Shown: positions 55,693-64,000 of the stretch, in pieces
Layout of the letters: every line of letters starts with the position of its first letter
Position numbering within the stretch: the stretch's first letter is position 1
Origin: Megalopta genalis
Lineage: Eukaryota; Arthropoda; Insecta; Hymenoptera; Halictidae
Length of the DNA stretch: 64,000 nt
Assembly: GCF_051020955.1 (NCBI RefSeq)
Contig: NC_135014.1
Span: forward strand, 682,001 to 746,000
Reading direction: 5' to 3'
Notes under the pieces: model-generated
What the model saw: the letters and a program-made list of their open reading frames with translations, nothing else
Database searches by the model: none
What the model was told of the DNA's origin: nothing
Translations under genes and position numbers: made by a program

Positions 55693-58033
55693 ATGGACCG
55701 ACTTAGTGACTTCATATTAGTGCCGAAACTCAATAATGTTGTACTAGTAGATAAGACTGATGGAAGTAATAAATCTATGGATGGACAATTATCTGTTTGT
55801 ATTCATCATCTAATTTGGTCGCCGTTACAAGATCCGCGACAAGAGTTTTGGGTATGATTTACAAAAAAAATAAGTTTACATATAAGTATGATTATTTCAA
55901 ATGAAGATTCGTCAACTTTAAATAAGAACATTCACAAGTTTCTACAACAACTTTTTAATATATTTTTCAGCTGTTGTATCGAAACATTGATCTTGTAGAG
56001 AGAAAATTAAATACTCAAAGCCCAGGTGGAAGTATTATATTAAAATGCAAAGATTTCCGGATCCTGCAGCTGGATATTAATTCGGCAGATGATTTAATGA
56101 ACGTTGCTTTGTCTATAGAAAAATTAACCACTCAAGGTGAAAGATTGCCTTTTACATAATATGAAATATAGCATTTTATTATAGATTATCAACTTTTACT
56201 TCTGTTTTATTCCAGAACAAACTTTGCAATATCCTTTCGTTTATAGACTAAAAACTACCAGCAATATTAATGTACAAATAGAGGATGAATGGACTGCATT
56301 TGCCCCCGTTTCGGAGTGGTCCAAATTATTAACTGCTCATGCAGACGAATGGCGTATTAGTTATTTAAATAAAGAATACAAAGTTTGCAATTCTTATCCT
56401 TCCGCAGTTATAGTACCACGTCATGTAGAAGACAAAATTATAATAGCTTCTGCTAATTTTAGAGAGGGTGGAAGATTTCCTGTTCTGTGTTACAGGCACG
56501 ATGGCGGGGTATGATATGAAGAAAGATAACAAAGTAATAAACAAAAGCAAATGCGTAACATATATTTAATAAAGTATTATTCAATATTGCAGAGTGTTTT
56601 ATTAAGAAGTAGCCAACCAATGTGTGGTATTACTAGCAAAAGATGCAAAGAAGATGAGAGACTTTTAAATGCAGTATTAGGTCCAGGAAGACGTGGGTAA
56701 ATACAAAATTTTTAAAAGCCATGTAGTAACGTGCTTAGAGATTTCAAAATAAGAATCCATTTATCAATGTTGATGAATTGGAGTCGTGATTTTATTGAGA
56801 TAATAGAAAGACTATTATCAGGATTAACCTATTACTAATATGTTTTTTCAATAGTTATATAGTAGATACAAGGTCTATTAGTCAAGCTCAAAGTTCTAGA
56901 GCCAAAGGAGGTGGTACAGAAATTGATGCTGCTTATCCTCAATGGCAAAAAGTGCACAAAGCAGTACCACGTCCACATGATTTAGCAGATAGTTTTTATA
57001 AATTGATAGAAGCTTGTAACGATGTGACATGTTCTACATCCCAGTGGCTCTCAAGACTTGATAATAGTGGATGGTTGTCTGCTGTACAAAGTGCTTTAAA
57101 TGCTGCTTGTGTAACTGCTCAATGTCTTCATCAAGCAATAGCAGCTGTATTAGTTCATGGTATGCAATCTACAAAAATTAATTGTAATTATTGTAATAGC
57201 TTTCATAATAATACTTGTTATATTTTAAATAGGAACTGCTGGTAGAGATTCTACTTTAGTGGTAACTAGTTTAGCTCAAGTAATATTGAATCCTGACTGC
57301 AGAACAGTGCGCGGTCTTCAGGCTTTAATTGAACGTGAATGGATACAAGCAGGCCATCAATTTTTCAACCGTACACGCCATGGACCGTACCACCTAGCAA
57401 ATTCCTCAAATTCAACCCATGCACCAGTGTTCCTTCTTTTTTTAGATTGTCTTTACCAGCTACATTATCAGTTCCAATACAGCTTCGAATTTACAGTAGA
57501 ATTATTAAGTGAACTATATAACAATGCATATAGTTCTGACTATGGAACGTTCTTAGGTATGCATATATCAACGCATAAATATTCTCATTTTTATGTTTCA
57601 ATAACCAGCCTTTTTTTTTATTGATACTTTAGGTAATTCAGAAGCAGAAAGAGTGAGCCTCCGATTATCAGAACATACCTATAGTTTATGGTCATATATC
57701 AATCAACCAGAAGTACTAGAAAAATGGCTAAATCCTTTGTATGAGCCAAATCCTGGTGTTATTTGGCCTAGTGTTGCGCCAGTTAGTATTCAATTATGGA
57801 AAGAACTTTATCTTTCTTGCACATATATTGCACCATGGAAAGGTTTACTGTCTTGCATAAAGCAAATAAAACAGAATCATGTGGCAGTACGAAAAGTCGC
57901 TGGTCAATTGCGGGTTCAAATCAATCAAGCAATAGAAGAAATACGTTTAGGAACCGATGCAACTTGTGAAGTAGAAACTCAAGATGAACATGCTTGTATA
58001 GAACAATTAACTCTAGACTCTCAAAATACCTGA
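55693..58033 (+). CDS. MTMR9: Myotubularin-related protein 9 (catalytically inactive), seven exons
   Basis: Inactive myotubularin homologue. MTMR9 partners active MTMR6/7/8 phosphatases and raises their activity on PI3P and PI(3,5)P2 at endosomal membranes. Exons: 55693-55851, 55971-56136, 56216-56508, 56593-56696, 56855-57159, 57233-57556 and 57633-58033. All joins are in phase, giving 1,752 nt and 583 aa. The N-terminus (NNVVLVDKTDG...SVCIHHLIWS) and KCKDFRILQLDI form the PH-GRAM domain; the myotubularin phosphatase fold follows (YIVDTRS, AYPQWQKVHKAVPRPHDLADS). At the active-site loop the usual HCSDGWDRT reads HGTAGRDST (342-350), so the nucleophilic Cys is Gly343 and the Arg is Ser349, as in vertebrate MTMR9. 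SLAQVILNPDCRTVRGLQAL, IEREWIQAGHQF, APVFLLFLDC, YGTFLGNSEAERVSLRL and NPGVIWPSVAPVS are diagnostic. The C-terminal coiled-coil region is in exon 7. Confidence 0.96.
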
Positions 58034-60510
58034 TACTTAGATCGTATATATTAAAGAAAGGTACATTTGTGTTATAAACTGCATCAGCTTGCCTTTATTA
58101 CAATACAAAATTAGTGTACCGAAACTGATATTTTCACACAGTTTGTTACAAATTTAAACGATTTCATTTGCATTTTACATTTTTCACAATCCTTTAAACA
58201 TTTTTATGATAATACTATGTAAATACATACATATATATATATATAAATGTAAATACATATCTATATATACCATGCACCATTACATATACCATTGTCATTT
58301 ATACTTGTATCATGTAAAGAAAGACATATACTTGTTCTGTCCTAGCTATTGTAAGTAGCTAATGTATTGATACACATCTTACATTTGCGACATCACTTAT
58401 ATGTACAGCAATTTTTTGCAACAAAAGATTAAAAGAAAAAAACAAATAAAAGATCCAATTGCTTTAATGTATACAGAAATTGCATAGTTTTATGTTCATC
58501 TAGAAAATAGGTTAATCGTATATCCAAATGATTTTACTGGAGAACAATACTTTTTAATTGTTGTAATTAACAATTGTTATCTGTAATGAAAGGAGGCAGA
58601 TAAGTGGGGGAGGTGGCGAGGCAGGTGTTTCTTCAGATACAAAAAGACTGAAACGAATTTAGCAGCCATTGGCTGAGAAAATGTATATGTACGTACATCT
58701 AAAAATTAGTATAAAATGCTATAAATTCCTATAATTCAGACTAAAAAAAATATGAGATTATTAAAATAAATTTGATATAAACGTAGTTATATACTATCAA
58801 TGTTAACCGTAAAAAGATTCTAAAATTTTGTTATCCTGCGTGTATTTCTAATTGTTTTTAGTAATTATTATTTACCTTTATCAATCCCGGTAACATATTT
58901 ACGTCGAAAGGCAGACTTCTTGTAAATTTAAGCCTATTTTCTACGAATTCGAAGAATTTGATTTTGAGTGTCGGTTTCCCTGGATGAGTGTAGATCTAGT
59001 CACGAATAGAATTAATAGAACGTGGACTAAATTCAAACCCATCCGGGGCCACTGACCGAATCAGTTTCTTATCCTTTAACTGATGAAGTATGAATTACAA
59101 ATTATCAAGAAAAATATACTCGGATTAAAGTAAAATAAGAAAATTACAAACTTAGCTACGGACGCTCTCACAAGGTAAAATGTAGCGGAATGATGTTCTT
59201 GAAAATGGAATTGCAGAAGCGCGGGTAGGGGAATCGGGATAAAGGATAGGATTGGTATAGGTATAGGTACACTCCCTACCCTTCCTATGGGCTAGACTCC
59301 ATAGCGACGAGATAAGGGTAGAGGACACAGTTACCGACAAAATAAAGCAGTGTATAACAGTGTTATATAGTTGTATAAAGAATATCATAAAAATGTATAC
59401 AATTGAATCAGCTTTTGTGTCATGCAGTATTTTAAATCATTATGTAAGTATTTCAATAAAATTTCAATTAATCTGAGTATTTACGTACGATTTTTTAAGA
59501 AACTTACCAAGAAACTGTACTATTTATTTTTTATTTGGAATAAGAATGAAGTTATATATGTATAGAATTTTATGTATGTAGTGGTGTTAAGCGTGTCACG
59601 TGATTGAGTCTTCATTGGTCATTTCGTATGCATATGGATCATATGTACACTTACACATTCATATACTTTAAGTTTACACGTAATAAAATAAAATCACTAG
59701 AATCTGTTTATCTCTGCACACCGCACGAAGTAAAAGAAACACGAAATAGATAACATATTTATTTATCTGATTATTATTATTGCATCACTGTGTGATTTAT
59801 AAAAACGATATGCATAGACTTTATTTTTTACATTTTTTAAATATGATTCTTAGAATAAATAAGTCAAATTTTATTATTAACATCGAATGTTTTTTGTATT
59901 TTAAATTTCCCTTTTACTCTTGTTGGTACTACTGTAGGGAATTACATTACATTACATACATATGTATATACATATGTTAGTTATAACGTTATCATAACTA
60001 AGTTCGCGCGGTCGCCAACACTATATATGTATGTATATCTGTACTGCTGTGCTTACAGTAAGCGCTACAAACTTCTGTACTTATGAAAAAGGTGCTTTTC
60101 TGCGTGTGCAATGTTTGTTTCGAGGAACATCAATGAAACAGAAGTGTTTTGACAATGCTATATATATATATTTAAGTAAAATACTAATGGTTTTACGGTG
60201 TAACATTTTTTTAAAGGTACGCATACTTTTCTCACGGTATTTAGAGAAAACGCATTAATTTAAAATACAGCGAACTATCATCATTTTTCACGTCGGAAAC
60301 TTCTTCGTTATAACAGTAGCGTAATTCTCACAGCGTTGTCATCACCTGTATTGTTATGACATCGTTAACCAAATCATAATAAAATCGTGTAACCTCGAAA
60401 TAGTTTGCAGCATTTTTAAATCATCTATCACAACACATATGCATGAAGAAATAAAATTACAGAAGTATTGTAATTTATTATAATTTGTTCTGTAAAAAAA
60501 TTGATTTTCA
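58034..60510. other. Spacer between MTMR9 and SAP130
   Basis: Non-coding, AT-rich. Candidate poly(A) signals for MTMR9 are ATTAAA at 58,050-58,055 and AATAAA at 58,445-58,450. SAP130 probably has an upstream 5' exon here, because a splice acceptor (TTGATTTTCAG) ends at 60,510, but I cannot identify it. Confidence 0.5.
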
Positions 60511-60521
60511 GAGTATCAGTT

Positions 60522-63500
60522 ATGAATACAACAATCAATTCTGTGGAAAGTGGCGGTGATAAACGTCTACCAGAAACATCTATGCAAAATGTTGCACAAA
60601 ATTTAACTACAATGCAAAGTGTACAAAATGTACAAAGTGTTGTACAAAGTAATATACAAAATATTCAGTCAACGCAAACTATAGTGGGTTCAATTGGAAC
60701 ACCTAGCAATCATGTAGGTAAATCAATATCGATGGATACAAATCCGAAGTTACCTCTAATGAAACCTATGGTTCCATCTGGTACCTCATCGACTCCAGAA
60801 AGTAATAAAATAACAACAACGGTAAGGAAAGGTCTTACTGATCTGTATAATTATTAAATCATAACACAAAATATAATTGTTTGTTTGTTTGTTTGTTTGT
60901 TTGTAGCTTTGTTCTGTAGGATCCACGGTAAGAATAATATCTCCAAGCATGTTAAGTACAGTAGAGCGTCAAAGTCAACCACAAGCACCACAGCTATTAC
61001 AGCAAACACAACAGGTAACAAGTATGCCTGCAACTTATCATGTACCAAGAGGACCAGCTGCAGTAGCTAATATATCTGCTCCGAGATCGACGGTAGCTAC
61101 TCCTATTGTCAGAGCAAATACAGGGCAGACTGTTCCAACAACAAGGTCAGGGTAAGTATCCATTTATGTAATACATAAATTATTTGAGGAGTGTGTATGT
61201 ATTACAAAATCTATCATTAAGATTTAACAAACTGTCAATTGATTATAATACATATTTATTGTACAACTAGCTGTAGTTTAATAATGTATTTTATTTGTTA
61301 CATCTTTTAGAATCAATACAACTATTTCAAATCCTCAATGGCAACCTAAAACAACATCTGTTGTATATGCTCAACCTCAGAGGCATCCTACACCTCCAGT
61401 GGGTCGAGTTTCTAGACCACCGTCCACTGTGTACTCCAGTCAGCAGCCTCGTTCGATTACTCCAACAGGTCAAGGAAGGTCTGTACAAGCCACAATGGTA
61501 ACTGGAGTTCCTAGTACTCCCTCCAGATTGATAGCACCTGTCCTTCAAACAAATAATAGTATTACAAGACTGCCAGTCTCACAGAGTAGGTTACCTACAC
61601 CTCAAGCGACGAATGTATCACAGACTACGCAATCTGGCAGATCTACTGCTCAAACTATTCAAGTAAATTATTATACTTGTTAACAATTAAGATTACCGAG
61701 TGATATTTCTCTATAATTAGATAAATTCTGTGTTAAAATTGTAGCCCAATCAATCAAATAGATCTCTAAATACTCCTGGTACAGTTAATCGCATAGCTGT
61801 GTCAACGCCTATGGTTGGAACTGCAAGTAGAATAAGTGGTACAGCTTCGGTAGCTGTTCAACCAACAGTAGCACGACAGTTATCGATTAACACAGTGGCC
61901 GGTCCATCAGCTGCCACTGTAAGTCGAATTGTCATTCCATCGCAGCAAGTAAGTATTAAAAAGTGAGGCTGATCTCAAATACATTTATTGACTACTGAAT
62001 AAAATAAATTTTATTATAGGTGCAACAACAACAACAACAACCACCACAACAACCGCAATCACAACAACAAGCAACTCCTCGTGTAGTTCAAACAGTAACA
62101 TCTTTATCAAATATCAATACAGTATCACGCGTGATTACTACAGCAGCAAGTACATCAAATGTTACGAGAATATCACAACCAACACCCACTACAGTTGCTC
62201 GAATAACTGGGATGTCCCTACATCCTTTATCTCTAGCACCTGCAAGAGCTACCTCTGCACCTGTTAAAACAGTGCAGGCGCAAAATATCGGACCCACCGT
62301 TCAGATCAAACCTTCTCAGCAATCTGGTCTACGAGTGTCTACAACTAGCAGTACAAATAATAATTCGAATACTATGCCCGCTCAACCAGCTCAAGGACAA
62401 TATTTGCATCCACCACATACTACAACATATTATTCCTTTGAACCGACAGGTAATTTGTAATTGTTAGTTTTGTCTATACTTTTAAAATGAACTTATGTTT
62501 TAATAGACACATAATTATGTGTTACATAGGAGCATATTCTCAATATCGACAAACACCAGTAAGATTACTTGTTGAACAAGGGTACGATGAACCACATACC
62601 AAACCAAATGCATCTCCACGACCAAGTATACTTAGGAAAAGGGATCATGATAATTCACCCGTTAAAGGTATAATAAAATACACAAATGCTCTGATATATA
62701 ATGTTATCTATTTTCTTCTTGCTGTATTCATCATCTTGTTATTTTTATTTTTGAATTTATTTTATATGAACAAATGACTAGTTCCGTGCTTTTAGGTGTT
62801 GCAAAGAATTTGGTTCCTGTACTTACATCCTTACCACCTGTCACAACATCCAGTCCTCCTTGTTCACCAAGGGGAGATCAAGACGGCGGAGGCTGTCAAA
62901 GTTCAGGATCTACTACAGTTTCAGCGACATCGTCTCCAGGACTAGATGAAGAACCAGAACAATCTAGAATTACTATGAATCCGACGGTAGAGATGTCTCC
63001 ACGAAAGAAACCTCGAAAACAGCAACTTACCAGTGTAGAATTGACGGAATCAAGATGTACGGAAGAGGAAATGCAATTTATTACAGAAGAAAGGATGAAG
63101 AAAGAAGTTAAAGATGAACCGAAAGAGAAATCGTCTGATAAAAGACAGATTTCGAATACGCAACGCGACGTCATCAAATCTCCTACACAACAGACAACCG
63201 TTACAATAAGAACACGACCTACGCCTAGCTTATTAGGTTTGTAAGGGAAAATAATGATACTGGTATGCATGACAAAAAATTATTATCCTTTTCACAGGAC
63301 CATCTTGGAAGAATAGGTGGAGTAGTAGACTTCATCATTATAGGAGGCCAAGTGAAGTTCGACCCCGTGAAGAAAGACGACCAACAGTTGCAGAAATAGC
63401 ACAACAGAAACATGTATTACAAAAGCTAAATGGTTGGAAAGTGTATCATCTTACAGCACAGATGGAAGATATTGCTGATCTTGAGAAACAAGTATGTCCA

Positions 63501-63842
63501 TAATCTAATGTTACATACTTAGTCTTGCTCAGTGTTGATGATCGGTCATCATAATAATGAAACGGTAAATTATCATTGGTTGTATTCATATAGGTACACG
63601 AGAAATTGAAAACAACGTTAACGATGCTCGAATCACAGCAAAACGTCAGAAATAGGCAAGACGATGGACTCGAACGTGTAAATGAACTGATTAAAGGAAA
63701 TATGCAACGTAGTAGCTTAATTAGTGAAGGGATGAATGAAGCGCGTACACAGCTTATTGCTATATTTCAACATAAAGGACCTATTACCGATATTTTACAA
63801 CGATGCGGTAATAAACGGGCTCAAAAGAAACGAGACAAATGA
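60522..63842 (+). CDS. SAP130: SAP130, subunit of the Sin3-HDAC corepressor complex, nine exons
   Basis: Homologue of SAP130, a nuclear scaffold subunit of the Sin3/histone-deacetylase complex. Exons: 60522-60821, 60907-61151, 61311-61662, 61745-61948, 62020-62449, 62530-62667, 62796-63236, 63298-63491 and 63594-63842. All joins are in phase, giving 2,553 nt and 850 aa. Most of the protein is Ser/Thr/Pro/Gln-rich and disordered, with tandem QNVQSVVQSNIQN repeats near the start and a polyglutamine stretch opening exon 5 (about residue 368). Family landmarks are SPRPSILRK (about 539-547), MSPRKKPRKQQ (about 623-633) and the C-terminal domain in exons 8-9 (WKNRWSSRLHHY, GWKVYHLTAQMEDIADLE, RVNELIKGNMQRSSLI), which in SAP130 mediates Sin3 binding. 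An acceptor lies 11 bases before this ATG and the frame upstream is open, so the true start could be in an unseen 5' exon. Confidence 0.94.
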
Positions 63843-63962
63843 GCCAGTAGTGCATTGAAATCAAATTAAAATGAATATGTTTCTAAGAAAACCTTGTGCA
63901 AATAAGGTTCGGAAAACAGAATTATTTTTATCTGTGTCACAGAATCTATATTATAGGAGTAA

Positions 63963-63968
63963 AATAAA
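63963..63968 (+). terminator. Probable SAP130 poly(A) signal
   Basis: AATAAA 121 bases after the SAP130 stop codon, in an AT-rich context; the cleavage site probably lies at or just beyond the window end. Confidence 0.6.
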
Positions 63969-64000
63969 TGATTTTATAAGTCTATGACACGACTGTCGCT

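Overview
This window looks like nuclear DNA of an insect, most likely a hymenopteran (ant or bee). The evidence is spliced genes with short GT-AG introns, a yellow/MRJP-family gene, single-copy eukaryotic regulators, and many small TA- or TTAA-flanked transposon remnants in AT-rich DNA. The order is inferred from the general look of the sequence and is not proven by a marker.

Layout. Bases 1-6,700 are satellite-like: minisatellites, a fragment of a non-LTR reverse transcriptase, a 611-bp inverted repeat that is almost identical between arms, a 7 x 104-bp array and a 200-bp array carrying a clean piggyBac-type MITE. Bases 7,069-16,757 (minus) are a five-exon secreted yellow-family gene, with a possible 5' non-coding exon near 22.3 kb; its introns are full of mobile elements. 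Bases 16.9-31 kb are a repeat-rich intergenic stretch. It holds a 497-bp tandem duplication, an array of 135/162-bp units, mixed inverted and direct duplications, a 32-bp array and many copies of two palindromic MITE families. Bases 31-39.2 kb hold no gene I can establish; part is probably the 3' UTR of the next gene.

Bases 39,237-46,984 (minus) encode the BuGZ/ZNF207 spindle zinc-finger protein in six exons, with a 4.65-kb last intron. It is divergent from an inositol hexakisphosphate kinase (48,119-54,124, plus, nine exons), whose reading frame is broken by one extra A in exon 6. Then come myotubularin-related protein 9, a natural pseudophosphatase (55,693-58,033, plus, seven exons), and SAP130, a Sin3-HDAC corepressor subunit (60,522-63,842, plus, nine exons).

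The four genes from 39 to 64 kb are housekeeping regulators (mitosis, inositol pyrophosphate signalling, phosphoinositide trafficking, chromatin repression) with no evident shared pathway. All exon joins below were checked by hand for splice sites and phase, so coding lengths are computed from the joins. The most unusual items are the 1.46-3.3 kb palindrome, a 1.16-kb terminal-inverted-repeat element with an intact 100-codon ORF inside a yellow intron, the nested TTAA elements, the IP6K frameshift and a candidate alternative last exon of IP6K.
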